64,000 bases of DNA. Source: Pseudomonas tohonis (GTDB lineage: Bacteria > Pseudomonadota > Gammaproteobacteria > Pseudomonadales > Pseudomonadaceae). Positions 45,148 to 53,927 of the stretch are shown in pieces. Position 1 is the first letter of the stretch; each line of letters begins with the position of its first letter. The DNA is taken from positions 4,652,001-4,716,000 of the forward strand of contig NZ_AP023189.1 of the NCBI RefSeq assembly GCF_012767755.2, given 5' to 3'. The notes below the pieces were generated by a model, which made no database searches, had not been told where the DNA came from, and saw only the letters and a program-made list of their open reading frames with translations. The position numbers and the translations under genes were made by a program.

Positions 45148-45782
45148 AGGAACCTCGCGAATTTTCCTTGGTTGAAGCCGAGGGCGCCCGGGGCGCCACG
45201 GAAGCCGAATGCCCGCTGGGGCACTGCGACGTAGAACTGGATGCGGACACCGGCCGGGCGCGGCAGGATGTCCAGGGTGTTCAGCGCATAGCGCTTGAAG
45301 TCGCTGACCTGGTCGGTGCGGATGACCACCGTCAGGCTCATGTCGTACTGGTCGAAGACCACCGTTTCGCTGCTGAAGATGAAGCGCAGCGCCGCGCTGA
45401 TGTCTTCGATGGTGCCGAGCTGGTAGTTGCGGGCGATGCGGCAGCGGATGAGGAAGCGGTAGTCGTCGTCATCGAGCACCGCCGAGTCGCCGAGCGGGTC
45501 GCCCATGCGGTACCACTTGCCCTTGCCGAAGCCCTTGGCGCCGGCCACGCCCTGGAAGCCGAACAGGCTGCGCGGGGCCAGGCCGGGGAGCACCCGGCCC
45601 TGGCCGACATGCTTGCCGACCAGGTCGAGGTTCACGCCTTCGGCGTTGTCGATGTCCAGTGCCTCGGGGAGCGCCGCCAGCCCTTGCCAGGTATCGCCGA
45701 ACTGTCGCGAGAGCAGTTCGGCGGTGGCGGCGGCCCGGGGCTTGCCCTGGTACTGCCAGATCAGCAGGCGGTCGTAGCTCAT
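45144..45782 (-). CDS. Baseplate wedge protein, DUF2612 (gpI-like)
   Basis: A 212-residue DUF2612 protein that closes the baseplate wedge and connects fibres, with the functional position of P2 gpI. It has an N-terminal helical part (about 1-60) and a middle FGFQGVAGAKGFGKGKWYRMGDPL. A nearly repeated C-terminal FGFRGAPGALGFNQGKF suggests a duplicated small fold. It overlaps gpJ and fibre 1 genes by 4 bp on each side. Confidence 0.8.
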   Translation of the reverse strand: MSYDRLLIWQYQGKPRAAATAELLSRQFGDTWQGLAALPEALDIDNAEGVNLDLVGKHVGQGRVLPGLAPRSLFGFQGVAGAKGFGKGKWYRMGDPLGDSAVLDDDDYRFLIRCRIARNYQLGTIEDISAALRFIFSSETVVFDQYDMSLTVVIRTDQVSDFKRYALNTLDILPRPAGVRIQFYVAVPQRAFGFRGAPGALGFNQGKFARFL

Positions 45783-46924
45783 AGCACCACCACTTCGATG
45801 TCGGCCTGTGCGAAGCGGGCCCGTTCACGCACGCCGACGACGATGTTGTCCGCCGCCAGGGCGCCGCCGCGACGGCCGATCTTCAGCTGCTCGACCCAGA
45901 AGCCCTGCACCGTGTTGATCGGGCTGTAGAGCCGGGAGAGCTGCACGTCCTGGCCGATGCGGAAGTCCAGCTGAGACAGCTGGGCCTTGATCGAGGCGAC
46001 GTCGATGGCGGTGAACTCGGCGTCCCGGCGCAGCTGGACGAAGGCCTTGCAGTCCACCATCGCCGGGCGGTCGAAGCGGATCAGGCGGTTCACGCCCTGC
46101 CCGTCCACCACGGTGCGCGACTGCTGGCCCATGAGGCCGGTGCCGGCGGGCTTGCGCAGGAAGATCGCCTGGGCGATGGCCTGCTCCTCGCCGCCATCGA
46201 CGATCAGGTTGAGGCTGTGGCCCGGCACGCCGTCCGCGTCCGGGGTGGAGCCGGTGTTCTCAAGCCCCACCACCTGGCGCACGTCGGCCAGTTGCAGCAG
46301 GGCCGCCACCAGGCCGTCGAGGCTGTTCTGCGCCGGGCGGGCGCGGCTGCGGTAGAAGCGCGCCCGCAGTTCCGGGTCGGTCTCCTCTTCCGCGCCCACT
46401 TCGGCGGCGGCCAGGCTGGTGGCGGTGTCCCAGCCCAGCACCAGCGTCTCTATGGCGAGTGCGCTGTTGACGGGCAGGTTGAAGGCGCCGAGCAGTTCGC
46501 TGCGCAGGTCGGCGCGTGCCGAACCATCGGCGCCCAGGGTGGTGTCGGCGACCAGCAGCCAGCGGCCGCGGTTGATGTCCCGCAGCACGGAGCCGGCGGG
46601 AATCAGGGTGCCGGCGCGCCCGGTGAGGGCGGCGCCGCGCAGGTAGCTGTAGCGTGCCTGGCGCCGGGTCAGGCCGGCGTAGGCAACCCGCTGCTCCAGC
46701 CAGGCTCCGCTGGCGTGGTCCGGATCCAGGGCGCGGTAGGTGACCTCGCCCAGCTCTTCCAGGTCGGCGCGGATCTGGGCGATCAGCCCGAGCATCTGGC
46801 CGTCCGGGCTGTCGGGGGCAAGGTCGATGTCGTTGCCATAGATGGCACGGAAACCCTGGTCCAGATCCGCAAGGATGCTGTCCAGGCGTTCACCGACATA
46901 GCCCTTGTTGGTCAGTTGTCCCAT
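45779..46924 (-). CDS. Baseplate J-like protein (gp47/JayE family)
   Basis: A 381-residue baseplate wedge protein that links hub and fibres and changes shape on triggering. It has the family N-terminus (GYVGERLDSILADLDQGFRAIYGNDIDLAPDSPDGQMLGLIAQ) and the beta-rich middle (RGAALTGRAGTLIPAGSVLRDINRGRWL). The start MGQLTNKG has GGAG 7 bases upstream. A longer frame would run through the terminator hairpin and is rejected. Confidence 0.88.
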   Translation of the reverse strand: MGQLTNKGYVGERLDSILADLDQGFRAIYGNDIDLAPDSPDGQMLGLIAQIRADLEELGEVTYRALDPDHASGAWLEQRVAYAGLTRRQARYSYLRGAALTGRAGTLIPAGSVLRDINRGRWLLVADTTLGADGSARADLRSELLGAFNLPVNSALAIETLVLGWDTATSLAAAEVGAEEETDPELRARFYRSRARPAQNSLDGLVAALLQLADVRQVVGLENTGSTPDADGVPGHSLNLIVDGGEEQAIAQAIFLRKPAGTGLMGQQSRTVVDGQGVNRLIRFDRPAMVDCKAFVQLRRDAEFTAIDVASIKAQLSQLDFRIGQDVQLSRLYSPINTVQGFWVEQLKIGRRGGALAADNIVVGVRERARFAQADIEVVVL

Positions 46925-46935
46925 GTTGGTTCTCC

Positions 46936-46965
46936 AAAGAAAAAGCCCCACGCGAGGTGGGGCTT
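46936..46965 (-). terminator. Intrinsic terminator between two baseplate genes
   Basis: Read leftward: AAGCCCCAC / GTGGGGCTT, a perfect 9-bp stem with loop CTCGC, then TTTCTTT (continuous with the stem's TT). It lies 24 bp after the gpW-like gene and 12 bp before the gpJ start. Without antitermination it would separate the wedge and fibre genes from the upstream tail genes. Confidence 0.85.
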
Positions 46966-46989
46966 CGGTATGACGGCGGCTGCGGCCGG

Positions 46990-47349
46990 TCAGCGCTGGA
47001 CGCTGGCGCTCAGGCGGGTGCCCTGGCTGTCACGCAGGGTCACGGCGATGCCGAGGCGCCTGTCGTCGGGCGTTTCGCTGATCTGGAAGTCCAGAATCTC
47101 GCTCACGCCCTCGGTGGTCAGGATGCAGCGCTTGATGTCCACCTCGATCTGCGCCAGGTTCGCCGGCCGCTCCATGCGGGGCAGCCAGGGCAGGCCGTGC
47201 TCCAGGTCGAGGAACCAGTCGCCGCTGAAGGAGCGCAGGCGCGTACACACGCGCTGCGCCACGCATTCGCTGCCGTCGGCGTAGTTGTTGCGGCCCTGGC
47301 CGAAGGTCCAGTCGCCGTCCTTGTCTATTCGTCTCACTCTCATTGTCAT
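46990..47349 (-). CDS. Baseplate wedge protein, gpW/gp25-like
   Basis: A 119-residue protein of the gp25/GPW family with the lysozyme-like gp25 fold. The conserved motif GDWFLDLEHGLPWL (about 44-57) carries the acidic residues that join the sheath platform. It starts the sheath by nucleating the wedge. It follows the spike gene by 4 bp. Confidence 0.82.
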   Translation of the reverse strand: MTMRVRRIDKDGDWTFGQGRNNYADGSECVAQRVCTRLRSFSGDWFLDLEHGLPWLPRMERPANLAQIEVDIKRCILTTEGVSEILDFQISETPDDRRLGIAVTLRDSQGTRLSASVQR

Positions 47350-47353
47350 GTCC

Positions 47354-47995
47354 TCATTGCGGCACGCCGGTGACGGCGGGGCCGGCCATGACCTGGCCGT
47401 GCAGGTGGCGCTCCAGGCTGATGCCGTTGGAGACCACGTCGCCCTTGCCGGTCATGCCGGCCTCGAACACCACCGGGCACTTGATCAGCACCTTGGCGCC
47501 GTCCAGCGTCAGGGTGCCGCCTTCGTCCAGGCGCACGTAGGCGGAGCCGTCCAGCCGGCGCAATTCCACCGCGTCGGTGGCGAAGGCCGGGACGACCTGG
47601 GGCAGCGAGCTGATACCCATGATCGCCACGGCGTCGGACAGGTCGTGCTGGCGATAGTCCAGCGGCTCCGAGGAGCCGCCAGACTGCCACCAGCCATCGA
47701 TGCAGCGTTCGTTGAACACCAGCAGGCATTCATCGCCCGGCTTGACCGGGAAGGTCAGCACGAAGCCGCCGCCCCGGGGAAATTGCACCGGCACGTCCGG
47801 CAGCAGCGGCAATGCCTGGCGCGAGCCATCCATGAGCTGCTGCTCGATCATCGGTTGCACGCTGGCCACCTGGCGCGCAGCGTCGAAGGCGACGATGCGG
47901 CCGGGCAGCGCGGTGTGCAGGCGCTTGAGACGGGCGTCGATGGTGGAGCGGTTGGCCTTGTCCATCGACGGGGTCTGCCAGTCGTAGTTACCCAT
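47354..47995 (-). CDS. Membrane-puncturing spike, Gp138 family
   Basis: A 213-residue central spike with an N-terminal OB-fold part (about 25-130, PMIEQQL...LPDVPVQFPRGGGFVLTFPVKPGDECLLVF) and a C-terminal beta-helix ending in HLH (H197, H199 in ERHLHGQV). The HxH pattern at a spike tip usually coordinates a metal ion that hardens it. This family was defined by phage phi92 gp138. It takes the place of P2 gpV. It overlaps the hub gene by 8 bp. Confidence 0.85.
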   Translation of the reverse strand: MGNYDWQTPSMDKANRSTIDARLKRLHTALPGRIVAFDAARQVASVQPMIEQQLMDGSRQALPLLPDVPVQFPRGGGFVLTFPVKPGDECLLVFNERCIDGWWQSGGSSEPLDYRQHDLSDAVAIMGISSLPQVVPAFATDAVELRRLDGSAYVRLDEGGTLTLDGAKVLIKCPVVFEAGMTGKGDVVSNGISLERHLHGQVMAGPAVTGVPQ

Positions 47996-48848
47996 TGCCC
48001 TTGCCTCCCTTGCCGGTCTTGGCGGCGTCCTTCTTCTGGAATTCGCCGCCGATCACCGACAGCACGCAGTACCAGTCCTTTTCCATCACGTCGCCCTTGC
48101 TGTTGATGGCGACGATCTTGTAGTCGCCGTCGTAGCGCGATTCGATGGACTTCAACCGCACCGTGCCGCCGATCCGGGGGGCGGGGTCGATCAGGCAGGT
48201 CAGCTCCAGCCCGCCGCCCTTGATTTCCTTGGGCGCACCGATCAACCCGGTCTCCTGGGACAGGAACACGGCCTGGTCGTCGAGCACGTAGCCGGCGGGA
48301 AGCAGGAGCAGGTCGCCATCCTGGATCGACCAGTCGGCGCCCTGCTCCGCCGCCACTTCGCTCAGCACGTCGCGGCTCAGGCCGGAGAGCACCTTGCCCC
48401 GGGGCAACGGGCGCTGCCTGGGCAGGACAATCTGCCCGGGCGCCGTGCCGGTCATGCTGGCCACGGCGACCTTCACGTGGTCGTCCGCGGTACTGCCGGC
48501 GGCCAGGGTGGTGCTCACCCGTGCCTGGCGCAGGTCCGTGTCCCCGGTGTTGCAGGTGAGGACGATGACGTTGTCCAGCTCCTTGCGCTCCAGCGCCACG
48601 GCGGTGATGTCACCGGCATAGAGCAGGCGCAGTTCGCTGTAGCCGGCCCACATCCAGACCTTGCGGAAGTCGCTGCCATAGAGCCACTCGCGGTGCTCGC
48701 GGTTGAGGTTCCAGATGCGGATCTCGGCCTTGTTGGGGGTCTCGGCGATGTCCTTGGTGAATTCGAACGCCACCCGCAGGCTGTCGATCACCAGGCCGTT
48801 CTCCTCGCTGCCCAGTACCAGGCGGTATTGCCGGCCGAACTGCCTCAT
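47988..48848 (-). CDS. Baseplate hub protein
   Basis: A 286-residue protein beginning MRQFGRQYRLVLGSEENGLVIDSLRVAFEFTKDIAETPN, of the kind that forms the tube-like hub above the spike (functional analogue of gp27/gpD). The C-terminus is lysine- and glycine-rich (KKDAAKTGKGGKGNG). Its placement between the plug and spike genes matches phages with Gp138 spikes. The exact fold is inferred from context. Confidence 0.72.
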   Translation of the reverse strand: MRQFGRQYRLVLGSEENGLVIDSLRVAFEFTKDIAETPNKAEIRIWNLNREHREWLYGSDFRKVWMWAGYSELRLLYAGDITAVALERKELDNVIVLTCNTGDTDLRQARVSTTLAAGSTADDHVKVAVASMTGTAPGQIVLPRQRPLPRGKVLSGLSRDVLSEVAAEQGADWSIQDGDLLLLPAGYVLDDQAVFLSQETGLIGAPKEIKGGGLELTCLIDPAPRIGGTVRLKSIESRYDGDYKIVAINSKGDVMEKDWYCVLSVIGGEFQKKDAAKTGKGGKGNG

Positions 48849-49162
48849 GGCTGCACCTCCGACTTCTCGCCGATGTAGAGCAGGCAGCGGCTGCCCATGT
48901 CATTCCCGCCCATGGGATCGAGCCCGACGCCACTGAGGTCGTCGAGCCAGAGGAAGAACGGCAGGGTGGTGCGCCAGAGCATCGGCACGCCGACCACCAG
49001 GGTCAGGCCCTGGGCCAGCCAGGTGTTGTCGGACTCGTCCAGAAGATCGAGGGCCCAATGGTCGCCGATGCTGTTGTAGCGCAGGGTCAGGCGCAGGCGC
49101 CGCCCGGCGAAATCGAAGCTCTGCTCCTGGAGCGGTTCGCTGCTGATGGGGATTCGCTTCAT
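48845..49162 (-). CDS. Baseplate plug protein (Pam3 gp18-like)
   Basis: A 105-residue small beta-rich protein with the pattern LRYNSIGDHWALDLLDESDNTWLAQGLTLVVGVPML. It resembles the plug that closes the tail tube in the minimal myophage Pam3. It overlaps the hub gene by 4 bp and the upstream Dit-like gene by 4 bp. Confidence 0.75.
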   Translation of the reverse strand: MKRIPISSEPLQEQSFDFAGRRLRLTLRYNSIGDHWALDLLDESDNTWLAQGLTLVVGVPMLWRTTLPFFLWLDDLSGVGLDPMGGNDMGSRCLLYIGEKSEVQP

Positions 49163-49917
49163 AGCAAGATCCTCTTCATCGCGTGCAAAAAGCTCTCATT
49201 GCGCGCATCGGCCTTGGGCGTGGTCTTGCCCTGGGGTTTCTTCGCGGCGCCCTGCTTTTCACTGCGGCCGGAACGCTCGGTACCGGCCGCCGGTGTGACC
49301 ACACCGTTGATGACACGGGTTTCCACCACCAGCACCTCACGCAGGGTCAGGTCCAGCTCGATGGCACCGTCGAGTGTCTGTGTGGCCGCAATGGTGCTCA
49401 GCAGCATGTTCTTGTACAGGTAGAAGCCGGTCTGCACCTGCAGCAACTCACCGGCCTTCTGCGTGTCCAGCAGGCATTGGTAGATCTGCTGCAGCCGTGA
49501 CTGGCTGGGCGAGCTGTCGAAGCGCGACAAGGGCTGGGACTCCAGCATCCAGGGTGCCAGGGGCCGGGCCTTGGTGGCATCCGCCAAGGGTTCCAGCCAG
49601 CTTTTCAGTTCGCGCTTGGCACGGCTCTCGCCCTGCGGGGTGCGGGGCGAGAGCAGGCCAGGCAGGACGTTGTCGAGAAACCCTTTGCCATTGCGTACCC
49701 CCGGCATGCTGTCGATGGGCAGACTGGCCAGCGGGTCGTAGTGCTCGACCACGATGCCCTTGATGACCAGGTTGCGGGGTTGCACGTAGGCGTGGTCGGC
49801 GATGTTGGCACCGCTCTCCACCGGGTTCTCGGTGATCTTGAGTTCTGATTTATGTGTTTCGCTTATCACCGCATCGAGCCTCAAGGTTCCGATGCGACGG
49901 TTGATCAGCATGACCAT
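49159..49917 (-). CDS. Dit-like baseplate protein
   Basis: A 252-residue protein with the distal-tail fold: a beta-sandwich half (about 10-80, KITENPVESGANIADHAYVQPRNLVIKGIVV) and a helical part with YQCLLDTQKAGELLQVQTGFYLYKNMLLS. It forms the ring at the tube end above the hub. The tail (about 215-240) is basic and low in complexity. It follows the tape measure gene by 9 bp. Confidence 0.78.
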   Translation of the reverse strand: MVMLINRRIGTLRLDAVISETHKSELKITENPVESGANIADHAYVQPRNLVIKGIVVEHYDPLASLPIDSMPGVRNGKGFLDNVLPGLLSPRTPQGESRAKRELKSWLEPLADATKARPLAPWMLESQPLSRFDSSPSQSRLQQIYQCLLDTQKAGELLQVQTGFYLYKNMLLSTIAATQTLDGAIELDLTLREVLVVETRVINGVVTPAAGTERSGRSEKQGAAKKPQGKTTPKADARNESFLHAMKRILL

Positions 49918-49926
49918 TGATTCACC

Positions 49927-51372
49927 TCACTGCCTAATTTCGCTGCTGTTGTTGTGGGTGGTCAGGCGTTGCTGGTTGCGTGCGACCTGCTCGGCCACCT
50001 CGAAGCCGATGGCACGCGAGTCATCTCCGCTCACGTGAACGGTGACGGTCTGGTTGTAGCTGTTGTTGCTCGCCGGGGCCGTCAGCGGCACCGCGCCCAC
50101 GCCAGCGCCCAGAGCTGCGCGGCTCTGAGCGTCCTGTACACCGGCAACCAGTTGTGGCGCGCCGGTCTTGTCCGAACCGGAGCTGAAGAAGTCGGTGATG
50201 CCGGAAAAGAGGCCACCCGACTTCTCGGCCGGCGCCCCCTCCTTCGGCTCCTCTTCCGAGCCACCGAAGCCAACGGCAGAAGCAACCTTCTTGATCGCGC
50301 CACCGATCACCTCGAACTGCACCTTCAAACCCTCGATCCAGCCATCGAAGGCCTTCTTCATGCCGGCGAAGTCACCGTTGAACAGGGCGATAACCCCTCT
50401 GATGAGGTTGAGCATATTGCTGATGCTGGCCCCGATCACCGTCATCAGGCCTTCGCCGAAGGCAATGACGGTCTCGCCGTTTTCCGCCCAGAACGCGGCG
50501 AACTGCGCCTTGAACTCGGTCAGCACCGCGTTGACGGCACGCAAACCCTTGGCGAATGGCGACCAGAACTCGCCGAGGGCCGACTCGCCACCGTCGAGGT
50601 AGGTCATGAAGTCATCCACCAGGGCGATCACCACCACCAGGGCGGCGGCGACCCACATGATGGGGTTGGCGGCGAAGGCCAGGATGCTGGCGCGACCGAC
50701 CCAGCCCAGCGCGGCGCCGAGCAGGGTCAAGGCGGATTCCCAGCCGACGGTGGCCTGCACCACGGCATCCACGCCGCGGGCGAAGTTCACCACCGCGTCG
50801 ATGCCCTCGCCGACCAGCGTCATGGTCTTCAGCAGGCCATCGGCAATCAGTTCCTTGTTGGCGTCCACCAGCGCCAGGAAACGATCGGCCAGGTGTGTGA
50901 GCTGCGGCGCCACGCCGAGCGCGACCCGGACCCGGACCGCTTCGAGCACCTTGTCGAGACGCTCCAGGCCGCCCTTGTAGCGCTCAGCCACCTGGGCCTG
51001 CTCGTCGGTCACCGCGCCCAGTGCATCCGGGCCGGCCTTGAGGCCACTCAGGCTATCCATGGACGAGGACACGAAGTCGAAGAGCTTGGACGCCATGGTG
51101 GAAAGACCGCCCGCCAACTTCGATGTGCCGCCCGAAACCTCTTCGACCTTGGCCTGCACCTGGGTGAGGGTGTCGATGTAGGTAATGCTGTTCTGGGTGT
51201 TGGTGGTCAGCGCGTTGCTGGTGATCTCCACCTTCTGTTTCAGGTTGGTGACGAAGTTCATCTCTTGCATCAGCGTATTGCTGATGACCAACAGCTCCTG
51301 CCTCAGCGAATTGCTGATCTGCTGCAAGCCCAGAGAGAACTCCATGCTGAGTTGTTCGATATCACTTGCCAT
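49927..51372 (-). CDS. Tape measure protein (short)
   Basis: A 481-residue tail length protein with a coiled-coil N-terminal half (about 1-90), central hydrophobic helices (ILAFAANPIMWVAAALVVVIALVDDFM) and a Gly/Ala/Ser-rich end. In contractile and flexible tails the tape measure sets length at about 0.15 nm per residue, so about 72 nm would be expected, shorter than R-pyocins. The start MASDIEQ overlaps the upstream 54-codon frame by 11 bp. An upstream ATG adds five residues. Confidence 0.85.
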   Translation of the reverse strand: MASDIEQLSMEFSLGLQQISNSLRQELLVISNTLMQEMNFVTNLKQKVEITSNALTTNTQNSITYIDTLTQVQAKVEEVSGGTSKLAGGLSTMASKLFDFVSSSMDSLSGLKAGPDALGAVTDEQAQVAERYKGGLERLDKVLEAVRVRVALGVAPQLTHLADRFLALVDANKELIADGLLKTMTLVGEGIDAVVNFARGVDAVVQATVGWESALTLLGAALGWVGRASILAFAANPIMWVAAALVVVIALVDDFMTYLDGGESALGEFWSPFAKGLRAVNAVLTEFKAQFAAFWAENGETVIAFGEGLMTVIGASISNMLNLIRGVIALFNGDFAGMKKAFDGWIEGLKVQFEVIGGAIKKVASAVGFGGSEEEPKEGAPAEKSGGLFSGITDFFSSGSDKTGAPQLVAGVQDAQSRAALGAGVGAVPLTAPASNNSYNQTVTVHVSGDDSRAIGFEVAEQVARNQQRLTTHNNSSEIRQ

Positions 51373-51526
51373 TGGCCTGCCTCTCATGGGCCTGACGCTG
51401 TGCGTCGTCCCACTCCGCTATCGCGTCGTGGAAGTCGCACAGGTCGGCCAGGGTGTAGAGCGCGCGCAGCTCATGCAGGGTGCAGAGCTGGCGCATGACA
51501 GGGGTGAAGAGGAACCAGTCGGTCAC
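51362..51526 (-). CDS. 54-residue tail chaperone-like peptide (GTG start)
   Basis: A short frame starting with GTG that overlaps the TGA of the upstream chaperone (GTGA) and whose own end overlaps the tape measure start. It reads TDWFLFTPVMRQLCTLHELR... and ends HERQANGK; it is helical and charged. The position between tail chaperone and tape measure is where many phages encode a second chaperone, usually by frameshift. No slippery sequence is seen here, so coupled reinitiation is likelier. Confidence 0.6.
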   Translation of the reverse strand: MTDWFLFTPVMRQLCTLHELRALYTLADLCDFHDAIAEWDDAQRQAHERQANGK

Positions 51527-51930
51527 TCCGCCTTGGCCGGCACCGGCAGAATCGCCGACAGGGCGGGTACGGCGGCGGCGAAAAAATCGGCGAACTGGTA
51601 TTTCACCCCCTCGATCAGCAGCGGCAGCAGGTGGCCGCGATGCTGGTTGAAATGCGCATCGGCGCGGTCGGCCAGGCGGAAGGCCGCACCGTCTGCGGGC
51701 TGCACGTTGACCTGCTGGATCACCAGCGCCTCGATTTCCGCCACCACCGGATCGCCCAGGTTGGCGAGGATGGCGCCGATGGCCAGGGACTCACCGCCCT
51801 CGCCACGCTTGATCTCGATGCCCTGCAGCAGGCGCGCAGCCTTCTTCAGGGCGTTCCAGGCCGGCATGGCGTTGGCCGGGCGCATGAGGTAGGTGATGCC
51901 ATCCAGGTTGATGCGATGTTCGGCGTTCAT
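51523..51930 (-). CDS. Tail assembly chaperone
   Basis: A 135-residue protein starting MNAEHRINLDGITYLMRPANAMPAWNALKKAARLL, mostly helical. Its place right after the tail tube and before the tape measure is that of the tail assembly chaperone that coats the tape measure protein. The start follows a GGGGTCGCCTGAAC region 2 bp after the tube stop. Confidence 0.78.
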   Translation of the reverse strand: MNAEHRINLDGITYLMRPANAMPAWNALKKAARLLQGIEIKRGEGGESLAIGAILANLGDPVVAEIEALVIQQVNVQPADGAAFRLADRADAHFNQHRGHLLPLLIEGVKYQFADFFAAAVPALSAILPVPAKAE

Positions 51931-51932
51931 GT

Positions 51933-52364
51933 TCAGGCGACCCCTTGTTCCAGGCTGACGTTGGCGCGTTCGAAGACGATGACCCACTGGGTGTCGTTGG
52001 CTTCACTGCCACGGGTCACTTCGGGACGCGTGGTGAAAAAGCCCTTGGTGGCGCTGATCAGGTCTTCGTTGAGCAGGTCGCGCACTTCCAGGGTCAGCGG
52101 CACGAAGGCCTTGAGGTTGCCGTCCTGCAGGGCGCGCAGGCCGTTGAGGTACTTGTTGTCCGCCGAATGCTGCTTGAGCTTGATGGTCAGGGTCGCGGAG
52201 CGGTCGTTGTTGGCGACGAACACGCCGCTGCCGTTGCTGCCCATCTTCAGGGTGCCGGCGGCGTTGTTGAAGGCCAGCTTGAGGGCGTCGGCGCCGGTGG
52301 CCCAGTCGCGGATCTCGTAGCCGTTGATCAGGACGGACAGTTGGTTCTGGTCATAGATAGCCAT
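51933..52364 (-). CDS. Tail tube protein (DUF3277 family)
   Basis: A 143-residue tube protein beginning MAIYDQNQLSVLINGYEIRDWATGADALKLAFN. The pattern of a small beta-barrel and the place just after the sheath identify it as the inner tube subunit. It has a GGAG ribosome site 8 bases before the start. A terminator lies between it and the sheath gene. Confidence 0.83.
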   Translation of the reverse strand: MAIYDQNQLSVLINGYEIRDWATGADALKLAFNNAAGTLKMGSNGSGVFVANNDRSATLTIKLKQHSADNKYLNGLRALQDGNLKAFVPLTLEVRDLLNEDLISATKGFFTTRPEVTRGSEANDTQWVIVFERANVSLEQGVA

Positions 52365-52377
52365 GGAAAATCTCCGG

Positions 52378-52404
52378 AAAATAAAAGGCCCCGTCGAAGG
52401 GGCC
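52378..52404 (-). terminator. Intrinsic terminator between sheath and tube genes
   Basis: Read leftward: GGCCCC / GGGGCC with loop TTCGAC, then TTTTATTTT. It lies 22 bp after the sheath stop and 14 bp before the tube start. Sheath and tube are needed in equal amounts, so a full stop here would be harmful unless polymerase reads through. Confidence 0.85.
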
Positions 52405-52426
52405 GAAAAATGGGTTGGCGAAGCGA

Positions 52427-53926
52427 TCAGCGATCGAAGTTGACCAGCACGTCCACCGAGTGCACGGCGCCGGCCATCTTCAGGGCCACCTGGATCGGCG
52501 GCGCCTTGCGCTGCTCGCGGTCGGAGGTGGACAGGTTGTCGACGCTGTCGGCCCAGACGTAGAAGCCTTCGTCGAGGCGCTCGCCGCTGACGAGGTTGCC
52601 GAAGGGGTCGCCGTTCCATACGCCGGGGGCGAAGGCGCCGTTGTTCACGCCTTCGCGGCAGACCTTGCGCACCGAGGCGAGCAGGCGGGCCACGCCCGCG
52701 TCGGTCAGCGGCACCTTGCCCGGGGAGCGGTACAGGGTGGCGAACACTTCCTTCTGCACGGCGTCGACGTACCAGTCGAGGATGTGCACTTCATCGAAGA
52801 AGCGACCGCCGATGACGGTGCCTTCGGCGACCATCGCCGACTCGTCGAAGTAGGTGTAGAAGTTCAGGCCCAGCTTGCGGCACTTGTCGGCCTCGGTGAG
52901 GGTCAGGTTGTCCGCGCTGATGCCGGGCAGCTGCTTGAACTTCATGGTCAGGGTGGAGTTGTTGGCGGCGAAGTTCACCGACAGCGCACGGGCCAGCCAG
53001 CTGTTCACCGCGTAGGGGTCGTTCTTGTCGAAGACCGCGACGGTGCGATGGCTCTGGCGATCCACCAGGCGCTTGAAGGGGTTGCTGGCGACGTTCTCCA
53101 GGTGGCTCGGGTTCTGGGTGGTGACGCCGAAGACCTTCTTGTCGGCGGCCAGTACCCAGGCGGAGGCCTGCTCGATCTCGTCGTCGGTCAGGGACGCGGC
53201 AACGGTGGCGGCGTACCAGCCGGCGTTGGCGTCGAGCAGCGCGGCGAAGGCCTGCGGCAGGGACTGCGCGGCGAGCACCAGGGCATCGGCACCGGCGATC
53301 TTCTGCGCCATGCCGTTCTCCAGGCGCAGCAGGCCGCCGAGGTAGGTGCCGGTGGCGCCGAGGTCCTGGGCGAAGCCGATGGCCTTGGCGGCGCCGGCGA
53401 CATCGGCGTCGAGGATGAAGCGGTTGGCGACGGCGTCGTAACGGCAGCTGACGGCCTGGGCGGTCAGCTTGGCGTCGATCAGCGCGGCGATGGCGGCGAA
53501 GTCGGCGGCGGCGCTGAAGTTCAGGCCGGTGACGTCCTGGCGCACACCGTCGACGGTGATGGACAGCTGGCCGGCGCTCACCGCCTTCAGCTGGTCGAGG
53601 GTGGCCAGCAGCGGGGTGCCGTTGATGGCGGCCTTGACCGCCGGCACGTTGCGGGTCGACTTCAGCCAGCGCGCCACCAGCAGTTGCTTGGGTCGCGGGC
53701 TCTGGGCGAAGAAGGCGCGGGCGGCGATGGCGGTCTGCGAGGAGCTGCCGAAGGCGGCCTCCACTTCGGCCTGGCTGGCGCAGCTGATGTACAGGGTCGA
53801 CGCGTCGATGAAGACGTTGCCGGCCTCGGGGGTGAACAGGGCCAGTTGGCCGAAGTCGCGGCGCGGGGTGGATACCGGCTGCACGTTGAGTTGTACGTTT
53901 ACGATCTGCGAAAGCGGAAGGGACAT
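52427..53926 (-). CDS. Tail sheath protein (DUF3383 family)
   Basis: A 499-residue contractile sheath protein: N-terminal MSLPLSQIVNVQLNVQP strand, a central domain with insertions (about 100-330), and a conserved C-terminal linker part (GRFFDEVHILDWYVDAVQKEVFATLYRSPGKVPLTDAGV... AGAVHSVDVLVNFDR). DUF3383 sheaths occur in Pam3-like and other minimal myophages, not in P2. It starts after GGAG. Confidence 0.88.
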   Translation of the reverse strand: MSLPLSQIVNVQLNVQPVSTPRRDFGQLALFTPEAGNVFIDASTLYISCASQAEVEAAFGSSSQTAIAARAFFAQSPRPKQLLVARWLKSTRNVPAVKAAINGTPLLATLDQLKAVSAGQLSITVDGVRQDVTGLNFSAAADFAAIAALIDAKLTAQAVSCRYDAVANRFILDADVAGAAKAIGFAQDLGATGTYLGGLLRLENGMAQKIAGADALVLAAQSLPQAFAALLDANAGWYAATVAASLTDDEIEQASAWVLAADKKVFGVTTQNPSHLENVASNPFKRLVDRQSHRTVAVFDKNDPYAVNSWLARALSVNFAANNSTLTMKFKQLPGISADNLTLTEADKCRKLGLNFYTYFDESAMVAEGTVIGGRFFDEVHILDWYVDAVQKEVFATLYRSPGKVPLTDAGVARLLASVRKVCREGVNNGAFAPGVWNGDPFGNLVSGERLDEGFYVWADSVDNLSTSDREQRKAPPIQVALKMAGAVHSVDVLVNFDR

Positions 53927-53927
53927 A

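Noticed and set aside
46925..46951. Upstream in-frame start for the baseplate J-like protein
   Set aside because: The extra nine codons come from the terminator hairpin, and the downstream ATG has the proper ribosome site.
51523..51526. Programmed frameshift between the tail chaperone and the 54-codon frame
   Set aside because: No slippery heptamer is seen near the overlap; a GTG start directly at the stop explains the arrangement.
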